From Streptomyces sp. CMB-StM0423 (lineage in GTDB: Bacteria > Actinomycetota > Actinomycetes > Streptomycetales > Streptomycetaceae): a DNA stretch of 64,000 bases. Position numbers and translations under genes: made by a program. Within the stretch, counting starts at the first letter, position 1. Every line of letters starts with the position of its first letter. The notes below the pieces were generated by a model, which saw only the letters and a list, made by a program, of their open reading frames with translations, had not been told where the DNA came from and did not search any database. This document shows positions 33,712-41,982 of this stretch, piece by piece. The DNA lies in contig NZ_CP025407.1 in NCBI RefSeq assembly GCF_002847285.1, positions 6,327,001 through 6,391,000 of the forward strand. Reading direction: 5' to 3'.

Positions 33712-35295
33712 TCAGACCAGGTCGCCGTGCGCCGCCTCCTCGGCGATCGCGACCAGCGTGCGGACCGCGGATCCGGTGCCGCCCTTCGGGGTGTAGCCGA
33801 AAGGCCCCGAGGTGTTGAAGGCCGGGCCCGCGATGTCCAGGTGCGCCCAGGTGATGCCCTCGCCGACGAACTCCTCCAGGAAGAGCCCTGCCACCAGCCC
33901 GCCGCCCATCCGCTCGCCCATGTTGGCGATGTCGGCGATCGGGGACTCCATGCCCTTCTTCAGCTCCGGCGGCATCGGCATCGGCCAGGACTGCTCGCCC
34001 GCCGCCTCGGCGAGGACGTGGATCCGGGTCCTGAAGGCGTCGTCGTTGGCCATGATCCCGAAGGTGCGGTTGCCCAGCGCCAGCACCATGGCGCCGGTGA
34101 GGGTCGCCACGTCGATCATGTAGTCGGGCTTCTCCTCCGACGCCTTCGTCAGCGCGTCCGCGAGGACCAGCCGGCCCTCGGCGTCGGTGTTCAGCACCTC
34201 GACGGTCTTGCCGCTGTACATCCGCAGCACGTCGCCCGGGCGGGTGGCGGAGCCGGAGGGCATGTTCTCGGCGAGCGCCAGCCAGCCGGTGACGTTCACC
34301 GGCAGCTCCAGCCGGGCGGCGGCGGAGACGGCGGCGAGCACGGCCGCGGCGCCGCTCATGTCGCACTTCATCGTCTCGTTGTGGCCCGCGGGCTTGAGCG
34401 AGATGCCGCCCGAGTCGTACGTGATGCCCTTGCCGACCAGCGCGATCGTCTGCTCGGCCTTCGGGTGCCGGTGCTCCAGGCGGACCAGCCGGGGCGGGGT
34501 CTGCGAGCCCTGGCCGACACCGAGCAGGCCGCCGTAGCCGCCCTTGGCGAGCGCCTTCTCGTCGGTCACCGTGACCTTGAAGCCGTGCTCCTTGCCGGCC
34601 TGCTGGGCGGCGGCGGCGAAGCCGGTGGGGTCCAGGTCGTTGGACGGGATGTTGATCAGGTCGCGGGCCCGGTTGACCTCGTCGGCGAGCACGGCGGCGC
34701 GCTCGACGGCGGCGCGGTGGGCCTTGTCGCGCTTGCCGCCGAGGAGGGCGATCTCGGCGAGCGCGGCCTTGGCGCCGCCGTTCGCCTTGCCCTTCGCGGC
34801 CTTGCCGCCCTTGGTGCCCTTGGCACCCTTGTCGTCCTTGTCGTCGGCGGCCGCGCCGCCGTCGCGGTAGGCGTTGAAGGCGTACGCGCCCAGCAGCGCG
34901 CCCTCCGCCACGGCGGCGGTGTCGTCGGCGACGTCCAGCGGCAGCGCGAACGCGGCCTTCTTCGCGCCGGCCAGCGCGCGGGCGGCGCTGCCCGCGGCGC
35001 GGCGCAGGGTCTCCGTGTCGTAGCCGACACCCTTCTCGGGCACGGCGCCGAGGCCGACGGCGACGACGACGGGCGCCTTGAGGCCGTCGGGGGCGGGCAG
35101 CTTCGTGATCTCGCCCTCGCCGCCGGATGCCCCGAGGGCTTCCAGCACGGCGCCCAGCTTCCCGCCGTACGCCTCGTCGACGGCCTCGGCGCCGGGGGCC
35201 GGCACGGGCCCCTTCGGGCCCTTGGCCACGCCCACGACGACGGCGTCCGCACGCAGGCCGGTGGCGGACGAGGAACTGAGAGTCAGAGCAGTCAC
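33712..35295 (-). CDS. pepA: Leucyl aminopeptidase (M17)
   Basis: A 527-residue zinc aminopeptidase. The M17 signature NTDAEGRLVLADAL is intact, with metal-site motifs VGKGITYDSGGISLKPA and KCDMSGAAAV upstream of it. A linker after the N-terminal domain carries a Lys/Gly/Asp-rich insertion (DDKDDKGAKGTKGGKAAKGK, about residues 140-165) not needed for the fold. GTG 35295 (MTALTLSSSSATGL) is the likely start though no strong ribosome-binding site is present; the open frame to 35754 runs through low-complexity DNA and a MITE-like element. Confidence 0.93.
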   Translation of the reverse strand: MTALTLSSSSATGLRADAVVVGVAKGPKGPVPAPGAEAVDEAYGGKLGAVLEALGASGGEGEITKLPAPDGLKAPVVVAVGLGAVPEKGVGYDTETLRRAAGSAARALAGAKKAAFALPLDVADDTAAVAEGALLGAYAFNAYRDGGAAADDKDDKGAKGTKGGKAAKGKANGGAKAALAEIALLGGKRDKAHRAAVERAAVLADEVNRARDLINIPSNDLDPTGFAAAAQQAGKEHGFKVTVTDEKALAKGGYGGLLGVGQGSQTPPRLVRLEHRHPKAEQTIALVGKGITYDSGGISLKPAGHNETMKCDMSGAAAVLAAVSAAARLELPVNVTGWLALAENMPSGSATRPGDVLRMYSGKTVEVLNTDAEGRLVLADALTKASEEKPDYMIDVATLTGAMVLALGNRTFGIMANDDAFRTRIHVLAEAAGEQSWPMPMPPELKKGMESPIADIANMGERMGGGLVAGLFLEEFVGEGITWAHLDIAGPAFNTSGPFGYTPKGGTGSAVRTLVAIAEEAAHGDLV

Positions 35296-35647
35296 GGTGG
35301 TGGTGATCCATTCTCGGTGCGGGTTTCCGGGGGGTGTACGCGGCATCGTATGCGGTACGGCGCCCGCGGAGGGCGGCGGGTTGACGGCGGGTTTCCCCGC
35401 GTACGGGCAGGTGGCGGGGACCCGCCGCGGGGCGTCGCGGCGCTGCTGCGGGCGCCTGCGGGCCGCGCGCCGATTCCCGCGCGGATCCCGCGCCGGACCC
35501 GCGCCGTTCGCCCGAAGTGCGGATGGCGGCAGGTTGACGCCGGGGGCCGGCGGGGCCGGGACGGCGGTGAACAGGGGGTGGGCGCGGCGGTCTTGGGAGC
35601 GCGGCGGGTGGCCGGGGACGGGTCGCCTGGCGCCGCGGGCGGTTCCG
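35296..35647. other. 352-nt upstream region of pepA
   Basis: No gene, RNA or clear promoter hexamers could be supported. The sequence is GC-rich low-complexity with several CCCGCGC-type words. It presumably holds the pepA promoter. Confidence 0.4.
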
Positions 35648-35886
35648 GGGTCTGTCGTCGATCTCTCGTCTGCGGCTGGGGGTACCGCCCACGTGCGCGC
35701 AGCGCGCTGTGGGGGAGCCCGGCACGCACGCCGCGTTGTCGGGATCGACCGCACAGGCCCACTGCGCGGTCGGCCCTCCGCCTTGCGATCACACGCACCG
35801 GCCTCCCCCTACGCCCTGGGGGCGTGGGCGGTACCCCCTGCGCCACCCGCCCTGCGGGCGAACGACGCGAGATCGACGACAGACCC
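35648..35886. mobile_element. MITE-like palindromic element, about 239 bp
   Basis: Terminal inverted repeats of 18 bp are perfect: GGGTCTGTCGTCGATCTC at 35648-35665 and its complement at 35869-35886. A second perfect 16-bp pair, GGGGGTACCGCCCACG (35678-35693) with 35823-35838, and a third pair GGGGGAG/CTCCCCC lie inside. There is no transposase frame. The right end supplies the last base region of the cobS stop codon. No target duplication is evident. The inner GGGGGTACC-type hairpin resembles repeats I associate with Streptomyces genomes. Confidence 0.75.
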
Positions 35887-36989
35887 TAGGCGGGGCCCAG
35901 GACGGCGGCGATCAGGGCGGCGGTCGCGGCGGTCTCGGCGAGCGCGCCGAAGACGTCGCCGGTGACCCCGCCGAGGCGCCGTACGCAGTGGTGCCGCAGC
36001 AGTTCGGCGGCGGCCAGTCCCGCGGCGACTGCGAGCGCGGTGTGCAGCGCCGCGTACGGGCCGGAGAGGAGCCCGGCCGCCGCGGCGAGGACGGCGGCGG
36101 CAACCGCCGTGCAGGCGACGGCCGTACGAACGGACAGCACCCCCGCCACCGCGGCGCCCAGCCCCTCGGGACGGGCGGGCGGCACACCGGTGCGGGCGGC
36201 GAGGGTGAGGGCCGCGCGGGCGGCGACGGCGGCGGCGGTGACGGCGACCGCGGCGCGGATCCTGGAGCCGTCGCCGTACAACTCGGCCACCGCGGCGACC
36301 TGCCCGAGCAGCACCAGCAGCAGCGTGATCACGCCGAACGGGCCGATGTCGGAGCGCCGCATGACCGCCAGTGCCCCGGCCGCGGGCCGTCCGCTGCCCA
36401 GCCCGTCGGCGGTGTCGGCGAGCCCGTCGAGATGCAGCCCGCGCGTCAGCACGGCCGGCACGGCGACGGTGACCACGGCGGCGACGGCCGCCCCGGCCCC
36501 CGCGAGCAGCAGCAGCCAACCGGCCCCGGCGGCCAGTGCACCGAGCACGAGCCCGACGAGGGGCGCGGCGACCATGCCGCCGCGCGCGGCGGCACGGTCC
36601 CAGCGGTGCACGCGCACGGGCAGAGCGGTGAGGGTCCCGAAGGCAAACCGCAGCCCGTCGAGGGGAGATGAGCCAGGCGCATCCGCGGCGGTGCGGCTCC
36701 CGGAACGGCTGGGTGCGTCGGCGTCCGACCGGTCGTGCGCGGCTGCGTGGGGTGGCGGGGCCGGTTCCGGCGGGCGGGAGGCTTCGGGCGGCCCGGTGGC
36801 GTCGCGGCGCTCCGCGCGCTCCGCCGGGCCGGGCGTGACCGGAGGCCCGGCGGTGTCCGCCTCGTCCGGAGAACCGGACTTGGGTGCGTCCGGGTGTCCG
36901 GGCCGGCCCGCCGCGGCGTGCTCGTGCGGCTCCGCCGCCCGGGCCGTGTTCCGGTCCTCCGGAGGGGGCGCCTCAGGTGATGTCGTCAA
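35886..36989 (-). CDS. cobS: Cobalamin synthase (adenosylcobinamide-GDP ribazoletransferase)
   Basis: A 367-residue integral membrane enzyme that joins AdoCbi-GDP and alpha-ribazole in the last step of cobalamin assembly. The conserved core LRFAFGTLTALPVRV, TRGLHLDGLADTADGLGSG (Asp-rich Mg site) and MRRSDIGPFGV is followed by about six hydrophobic helices. The first 105 residues are a disordered Pro/Ala/Glu/Asp-rich extension absent from most CobS. The start is probably TTG 36989, overlapping the end of cobT by 17 nt; the extension could also be partly untranslated. The stop codon abuts a MITE-like element. Confidence 0.92.
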   Translation of the reverse strand: MTTSPEAPPPEDRNTARAAEPHEHAAAGRPGHPDAPKSGSPDEADTAGPPVTPGPAERAERRDATGPPEASRPPEPAPPPHAAAHDRSDADAPSRSGSRTAADAPGSSPLDGLRFAFGTLTALPVRVHRWDRAAARGGMVAAPLVGLVLGALAAGAGWLLLLAGAGAAVAAVVTVAVPAVLTRGLHLDGLADTADGLGSGRPAAGALAVMRRSDIGPFGVITLLLVLLGQVAAVAELYGDGSRIRAAVAVTAAAVAARAALTLAARTGVPPARPEGLGAAVAGVLSVRTAVACTAVAAAVLAAAAGLLSGPYAALHTALAVAAGLAAAELLRHHCVRRLGGVTGDVFGALAETAATAALIAAVLGPA

Positions 36990-38064
36990 CCGCTTCCTCG
37001 GCCGCGGTGTCCTGGCCCGCGGTGTTCTCCGGCAGGTCCGCCCACAGTTCCGCCGCCGCCTGGAGGAACGGCAGGGCCAGCAGGGCGCCCGCGCCCTCGC
37101 CCGTCGTCACCCCGTGGTCGAGCAGCGGGTCGATCGCGATGCGGTCCAGCGCCTTCTCCTGCGCCGGCTCACCGCTCGCCTGGCCGGCCAGCCACCAGTC
37201 CGGCGCCCGGAACGCCACCCGCTGCGCGACCAGCGCGGCCGCCGCCGAGACCACCCCGTCGAGCACCACCGGCGTGCGGCGTACCGCCGCCTGCAGCAGG
37301 AAGCCCGTCATCGCGGTGAGGTCCGCGCCGCCGACCGTGGCGAGCAACTGCAACTGGTCGCCCAGCACCGGCCGGGCGCGGCGCAGCGCGTCGCGGATCG
37401 CGGCGCACTTGCGCATCCAGGCCAGGTCGTCGATGCCCGCGCCGCCGCGGCCGGTGACCACGGAGGCGTCGGTGCCGCAGAGGGCCGCGACGATCGCGCC
37501 CGCCGCCGTGGTGCCGCCGACGCTGAGGTCGCCGAGGAGCAGCAGGTCCGTACCGGAGTCGGCCTCCTCGTCCGCGACCGCCATCCCGGCCCGGAACGCC
37601 TCCTCGGCCTCCTCCGCCGTCAGCGCGTCCTCGACGTCGATACGGCCGGACCCGCGGCGTACGCGATGGCGGGTGACCTCCTTCGGCAGCGACTCCGGGT
37701 CGCAGTCGAGCGCCATGTCGACGACCCGCAGCCCGGCGCCGAAGCGGCGGGCGAGGATCGCCGAGGCGCTCCGGCCGTCGAGTGCGGCGCGGGCCAGCGC
37801 GTCGGCCGTGCCCGCGGCGCGGCCCGAGACGTCCAGCTCGGCGACGCCGTGGTCGCCGGCGAAGAGCACCAGGCGCGCCGCCGCGACCGGCTTGGCCGGC
37901 ACGCCGCCCTGCGCCGCGGTCAGCCACTCGCCGAGGTCGTCCAGGCGGCCGAGGGCGCCGGGGCGCGGGCCGTGGGTCGCCCGCCACTCCTCGGCATCCC
38001 GGCGGATGGCCGAGTCGGGGCGGTCGATGTCGTTGATGAAGTCGTCCAGATTCAGGCCGCTCAC
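36973..38064 (-). CDS. cobT: Nicotinate-nucleotide:dimethylbenzimidazole phosphoribosyltransferase
   Basis: A 363-residue cytoplasmic enzyme activating the lower ligand base of cobalamin. Family motifs: VLFAGDHGVAELDVS, DLLLLGDLSVGGTTAAGAIV, and the catalytic-glutamate block HGVTTGEGAGALLALPFL. GTG 38064 gives MSGLNLDDFINDIDRPDS. It lies between cobU and cobS on the same strand and overlaps the cobS start, so the three genes act as one late-cobalamin group. Confidence 0.95.
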   Translation of the reverse strand: MSGLNLDDFINDIDRPDSAIRRDAEEWRATHGPRPGALGRLDDLGEWLTAAQGGVPAKPVAAARLVLFAGDHGVAELDVSGRAAGTADALARAALDGRSASAILARRFGAGLRVVDMALDCDPESLPKEVTRHRVRRGSGRIDVEDALTAEEAEEAFRAGMAVADEEADSGTDLLLLGDLSVGGTTAAGAIVAALCGTDASVVTGRGGAGIDDLAWMRKCAAIRDALRRARPVLGDQLQLLATVGGADLTAMTGFLLQAAVRRTPVVLDGVVSAAAALVAQRVAFRAPDWWLAGQASGEPAQEKALDRIAIDPLLDHGVTTGEGAGALLALPFLQAAAELWADLPENTAGQDTAAEEAVDDIT

Positions 38065-38283
38065 GGGCGCAGATTACCCGCCGGGCGCGCCGCCGACTCC
38101 GCTGCCCCCGAGGTTGGCCGCCGGGGAACGGGCGCGGGCGGCGCCGCTCCGGCGGATCTCCGCCGTGCCCGCGGGGCCGGTGCCCGGCCGGTTGGTCCGC
38201 ATCCGGTCCGGTATGGGAACGGGCAGCGGTGCGGCGTACGCGGTGGTGATCCACCGGCGGTCCGTGCCCGCCCGCAGAACCGA

Positions 38284-39486
38284 TTACCCCCGGAGGACCT
38301 GCACCTGCCCCGCCACCACCAGCAGCACCTGCTCGCACTCCGCCGCCACCCCCGCGTTCAGCCGGCCCAGTTCATCGCGGAAGAGCCGGCCCGCGGGGGT
38401 GGCCGGGACGACGCCCGAGCCGACCTCGTTGCTGACGGCGACGACCGTGCGGCGGCTGGCGCGCACCGCCGCGACCAGCTCGTCGACCCGCGGCCGCACG
38501 TCGCCGCCCTCCCACGCCCCCGCCCGGTCCATGGCGTCCGTGAGCCACAGCGACAGGCAGTCGATCAGCAGCGGCGGCGCGCCCTGCGCGGTGAGCAGCG
38601 GCAGCAGCTCGCAGGTCTCGGTGGTACGCCAGCTCGCCGGCCGGCGCTCGCGGTGGAGGGCGACCCGCGCCGCCCACTCGGCGTCCCCGTCGCGGGTGCC
38701 GCCGGTGGCCGCGTACTCGACCTCGGGGAACGCCGCCAGCCGCCGCTCCGCCTCCACCGACTTGCCCGACCTGGCGCCGCCCAGGACCAGCGTGCGCCGC
38801 GGCACGACGGGGCTGTCCGGGCCGTGTCCCACGACGAGGCTCACCCCGTCCGGTACGGCCCTGGCGCCCGCGGCGGCGAGCCGGCGGTGCAGCTCGGGCC
38901 CCGGCGGCGGCGTCGGCCCGGAGGCGTCGCCGGAATGGCCGCCGAGGTGGACGGCGACGACGTCGGTGGCGGCGGCGACGGCGCCGTGGGCGCGCAGCCG
39001 GGCGAGCGCGTCGGGGCGCCCGCAGACGTCGAGCAGCACCAGGTCGTACGGCTCCACCGAGCCCTCAAGGCCGGCCGGCGCGGCCCCCGGCGGCAGATAC
39101 AGCAGCCGCCGCCCGCCGGGCCCGGTGATCTCGTACCCGGTGCCGGGGTGGTCGACCGCGACGGCCCGCACCCGGTGCCCGCTGATCAGCGTCACCTCCT
39201 GCCCCTCCGGCGCCCGCGACGGCGCCGGCACGCCCGCGGGGGGCGCCAGGGCCGGGCCGTCGTGCGGGTGGCTGAGCAGCACCTGCATGACGCCGGACAG
39301 CGTCCGCCCGGCGCGCGCCGCGGCGAGCGCGGCGCCGGGCGTGAGGTCGAGCAGCACGATGCCGTCCACCAGGACGGACGTCGCCGCCCGCGCCCCGGGC
39401 CCGACGGCGGCGGCGCACGCCGCGCAGGGGCAGCCGGGGCGCGGCAGCCCGGCGGGCGCACCGGTGCCGAGGAGGGTGATGTCCAC
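38284..39486 (-). CDS. cobU: Bifunctional MBL-fold / adenosylcobinamide kinase-guanylyltransferase
   Basis: A 400-residue fusion. The C-terminal 170 residues are CobU: P-loop LVLGGARSGKS, AATGGTRDGDAEWAARVALH, and VVAVSNEVGSGVVPATPAGR. It phosphorylates adenosylcobinamide and transfers GMP. The N-terminal 215 residues look like a PhnP-type metallo-beta-lactamase fold: LLGTGAPAGLPRPGCPCAAC with three Cys, and LLSHPHDGPAL, where the canonical HxHxDH lacks its last His. The N-terminal domain may be inactive or may bind metal or nucleotide. GTG 39486 is the start. First gene of cobU-cobT-cobS. Confidence 0.92.
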   Translation of the reverse strand: MDITLLGTGAPAGLPRPGCPCAACAAAVGPGARAATSVLVDGIVLLDLTPGAALAAARAGRTLSGVMQVLLSHPHDGPALAPPAGVPAPSRAPEGQEVTLISGHRVRAVAVDHPGTGYEITGPGGRRLLYLPPGAAPAGLEGSVEPYDLVLLDVCGRPDALARLRAHGAVAAATDVVAVHLGGHSGDASGPTPPPGPELHRRLAAAGARAVPDGVSLVVGHGPDSPVVPRRTLVLGGARSGKSVEAERRLAAFPEVEYAATGGTRDGDAEWAARVALHRERRPASWRTTETCELLPLLTAQGAPPLLIDCLSLWLTDAMDRAGAWEGGDVRPRVDELVAAVRASRRTVVAVSNEVGSGVVPATPAGRLFRDELGRLNAGVAAECEQVLLVVAGQVQVLRG

Positions 39487-39591
39487 GCCCCGATCGTCTC
39501 GCGAGGGGCGGTCCCGCGCCCGGGCGGGGCGGCGCTTCAGCGCTCTCGGTTACGCTGCCAGCGCACTATCCGGCGTGGGACGGAGGCAGTC

Positions 39592-39807
39592 ATGGCAGCG
39601 TGGACCTGGCGGTTCGAGAAGGCCGACGGCACGGAGACGACCCCGGCGGTGGAGCCGGAGGACTTCACGACTCAGGGTGACGCCGAGTCGTGGCTCGGCG
39701 AGGTCTGGAAGGAACTGCTGGCGGGCGGCGTCGAGCAGGTACGGCTGCTGGAGGACGGGGCCGAGGTGTACGGCCCGATGAGCCTGGCGGCGGCCGAGGG
39801 CGCGTAG
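39592..39807 (+). CDS. Small conserved Streptomyces protein, function unknown
   Basis: A 71-residue acidic protein starting MAAWTWRFEKADGTE and containing DFTTQGDAESWLGEVWKELL and YGPMSLAA. Its composition and the good GGAGG 5 nt ahead of ATG 39592 support translation. I recognise it as a conserved small protein of this chromosomal region, with no known role. It is divergent from cobU and converges on the DUF3043 gene. Confidence 0.8.
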   Translation: MAAWTWRFEKADGTETTPAVEPEDFTTQGDAESWLGEVWKELLAGGVEQVRLLEDGAEVYGPMSLAAAEGA

Positions 39808-39847
39808 CACCCGGCCCGGCATCCGGGCGGCGGCGTCCGGCTCGTAC

Positions 39848-39880
39848 GGGCGTACGCGGCGGTCTCCGCCCCGTACGCCC
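39848..39880. terminator. Hairpin between convergent small gene and DUF3043 gene
   Basis: GGGCGTAC (39848-39855) pairs with GTACGCCC (39873-39880), and an inner GGCGG/CCGCC extends the stem. Placed between two convergent stops. Confidence 0.55.
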
Positions 39881-39887
39881 GCCGGCG

Positions 39888-40484
39888 TCAGGGCCGCTCG
39901 CCCCGCTTCACCTGCGGCTTCGGCAGCCGCATCCGGCGAAGCTGCAGCGTGCGCATCAGCGCGTACGCCTTGGCGCCCCGGTGGCTCTCGTCCGGGAAGC
40001 GCGCCTTGAGCTGCTTCTTCACCTGCACCGAGATCGCGATCGAGTCGAAGACGATCAGCACGATCACGAACAGCCACAGCAGCAGCGAGATGTTCTTCAG
40101 CCCCGCCGACGGCGTGATGCTGAGCAGGAGGATGACGATGGCCAGCGGCAGGAAGAACTCCGCCACACACCACCGCGAGTCCACGTAGTCCCGCACGAAC
40201 TTGCGCACCGGGCCCTTGTCGCGCGCGGGCAGGTACTTCTCGTTGCCCGAGGCCAGGGCCTCGCGCTGGCGGGCCATGTCGGCCCTGCGCGTCTCCCGCG
40301 CGCGCTTCGACGCCTCCTTGCGTGTCACCGGCGTCTTGGCCATGGCGCGGCGCTGCGCCTGCGAATCGCTGCGCTTGGGCGTGGGCCTGCCCTTGGGCGC
40401 CTCGGCCGGACGCACATGCTTCGACTCCACCGCGCTCACCTCGGGCTCAGTGGACTGGTCATCCTTGGAACGGCTTCCGAACAC
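39888..40484 (-). CDS. DUF3043 membrane protein
   Basis: A 198-residue protein of the actinobacterial DUF3043 family. A basic N-terminal half (KGRPTPKRSDSQAQRRAM, RKEASKRARETRRADMARQR) is followed by ARDKGPVRKFVRDYVDSRW and two membrane helices (AEFFLPLAIVILLLSITPS; LLLWLFVIVLIVFDSIAISV), with a basic C-terminus. GTG 40484 (MFGSRSKDDQS) is chosen from the usual family start; the frame stays open to 40559. Role unknown; it is divergent from pspA. Confidence 0.85.
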   Translation of the reverse strand: MFGSRSKDDQSTEPEVSAVESKHVRPAEAPKGRPTPKRSDSQAQRRAMAKTPVTRKEASKRARETRRADMARQREALASGNEKYLPARDKGPVRKFVRDYVDSRWCVAEFFLPLAIVILLLSITPSAGLKNISLLLWLFVIVLIVFDSIAISVQVKKQLKARFPDESHRGAKAYALMRTLQLRRMRLPKPQVKRGERP

Positions 40485-40757
40485 AAGCCCAAGAATAGGG
40501 GCTCCCGGGTGTACGACCCAGAGCGAGGGGGAACGATCCGGCAACGGCGTGCGTGTCACTACCTGTGGGGGCGCGCGAACCGGGAGCCCCTACGGTCGTC
40601 TACTCCCTGGGCGGGAGGACGGACCCCCGGCGGTTCGTCCCACAGGAGGAGCGCATTGGCGCCCAGGCAGTGCGGTAATAGAAGCAGGGCCCGTACTGTG
40701 GGTTCTGCAGAGTATGTGCCGAGGCTGAAGTCCGTCAGAAGGGGGCGCGCGAGGCCC

Positions 40758-41567
40758 ATGAGCGGTGTCATGAAGCGGATGGGGATGATCTTCCGCGCGA
40801 AGGCCAACAAGGCCCTGGACCGGGCCGAGGACCCGCGCGAGACCCTCGACTACTCGTACCAGAAGCAGCTTGAGCTGCTCCAGAAGGTGCGCCGGGGCGT
40901 CGCCGACGTGGCGACGTCGCGCAAGCGCCTGGAACTGCAGCTCGGCCAGTTGCAGAACCAGTCCGCCAAGCTGGAGGACCAGGGCCGCAAGGCCCTCGCC
41001 CTCGGCCGCGAGGACCTGGCGCGCGAGGCGCTGTCCCGCAAGGCGGCGCTGCACCAGCAGGTCACCGACCTGGAGACGCAGCACCAGACGCTCCAGACCG
41101 AGGAGGAGAAGCTCACCCTCGCCGCCCAGCGGCTGCAGGCCAAGGTGGACGCCTTCCGGACGAAGAAGGAGACCATCAAGGCCACCTACACCGCGGCGCA
41201 GGCGCAGACCCGGATCGGCGAAGCGTTCTCCGGCATCTCCGAGGAGATGGGCGACGTCGGCCTGGCCGTGCAGCGCGCCGAGGACCGTACGGCGCAGATG
41301 CAGGCCCGCGCCGGCGCGATCGACGAGCTGCTGGCCTCCGGTGCGCTGGACGACCCGACGGGGATGGCGAAGGACGACATCTCCGCCGAGCTGGACCGGC
41401 TCTCCGGCGGCGCCGACGTCGAGCTGGAGCTGCAGCGCATGAAGGCCGAGCTGGCGGGCGGCCCCGCCGAGCAGCAGCAGGCGATCGAGGGCGGCCAGCA
41501 GGGCGCCCAGACGCCGCCGCAGCAGCAGGCTCCGCCGCAGGACGCCCCGCGGTTCGACAAGCAGTGA
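40758..41567 (+). CDS. pspA: PspA/IM30-family envelope stress protein
   Basis: A 269-residue peripheral membrane protein that is nearly all coiled coil. It starts MSGVMKRMGMIFRAKANKAL with the amphipathic membrane-binding helix, followed by DPRETLDYSYQKQLELLQKV and long heptad regions, and ends in a Gln/Pro-rich tail (GGQQGAQTPPQQQAPPQ). ATG 40758 is chosen; ATG 40770 is possible. PspA scaffolds protect the membrane under stress. It is followed by pspAA and a two-component system, a group conserved in Streptomyces. Confidence 0.9.
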   Translation: MSGVMKRMGMIFRAKANKALDRAEDPRETLDYSYQKQLELLQKVRRGVADVATSRKRLELQLGQLQNQSAKLEDQGRKALALGREDLAREALSRKAALHQQVTDLETQHQTLQTEEEKLTLAAQRLQAKVDAFRTKKETIKATYTAAQAQTRIGEAFSGISEEMGDVGLAVQRAEDRTAQMQARAGAIDELLASGALDDPTGMAKDDISAELDRLSGGADVELELQRMKAELAGGPAEQQQAIEGGQQGAQTPPQQQAPPQDAPRFDKQ

Positions 41568-41604
41568 CCGCCCCGCGACGGGCTCGGAAGAACGGGAGAA
41601 GGCC

Positions 41605-41883
41605 GTGATCGTACGGATCATGGGGGAGGGTCAGGTGAAGCTGGACGACAGCCACTTCGCCGAGCTCGACAAGCTGGACGACGAGCTGCTCGCCGAGATG
41701 GAGGGCGGCGACGAGGCCGGCTTCCGGCGGACCCTCGGCGCCTTGCTGGATGCCGTGCGCTCGCTCGGCACCCCGCTCCCGGCCGACGCGCTGGAGCCCT
41801 CCGAGCTGATCCTCCCGGGGCCCGACGCCTCCCTGGAGGAGGTCCGGGAGATGCTCAGCGACGACGGCCTCATCCCCGGCTGA
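41605..41883 (+). CDS. pspAA: PspA-associated protein PspAA
   Basis: A 92-residue acidic protein starting MIVRIMGEGQVKLDD, with LDKLDDELLAEMEGGDE and a C-terminal LILPGPDASLEEVREMLSDD. This is the PspAA domain, which in actinobacteria accompanies PspA. GTG 41605 follows GGGAGAAGG closely. It lies 37 nt after pspA, so both are probably one transcript, and 99 nt ahead of the histidine kinase. Confidence 0.88.
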   Translation: MIVRIMGEGQVKLDDSHFAELDKLDDELLAEMEGGDEAGFRRTLGALLDAVRSLGTPLPADALEPSELILPGPDASLEEVREMLSDDGLIPG

Positions 41884-41982
41884 TCCCCGGCTGACATCCG
41901 GCCCAGCACCACGTACGCCTCGGCCGCTCCCCGCCCCGGTCGTCAGGACCGGGGCCGGCCCTCCTCTGCACCCCATGCTGCC

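Noticed and set aside
35648..35886. IS element
   Set aside because: Inverted repeats are present, but there is no transposase frame and the length is too short, so only a MITE-like call is justified.
39487..39591. Cobalamin riboswitch ahead of cobU
   Set aside because: The 105-nt gap between cobU and the divergent small gene is too short and lacks the B12-box sequence.
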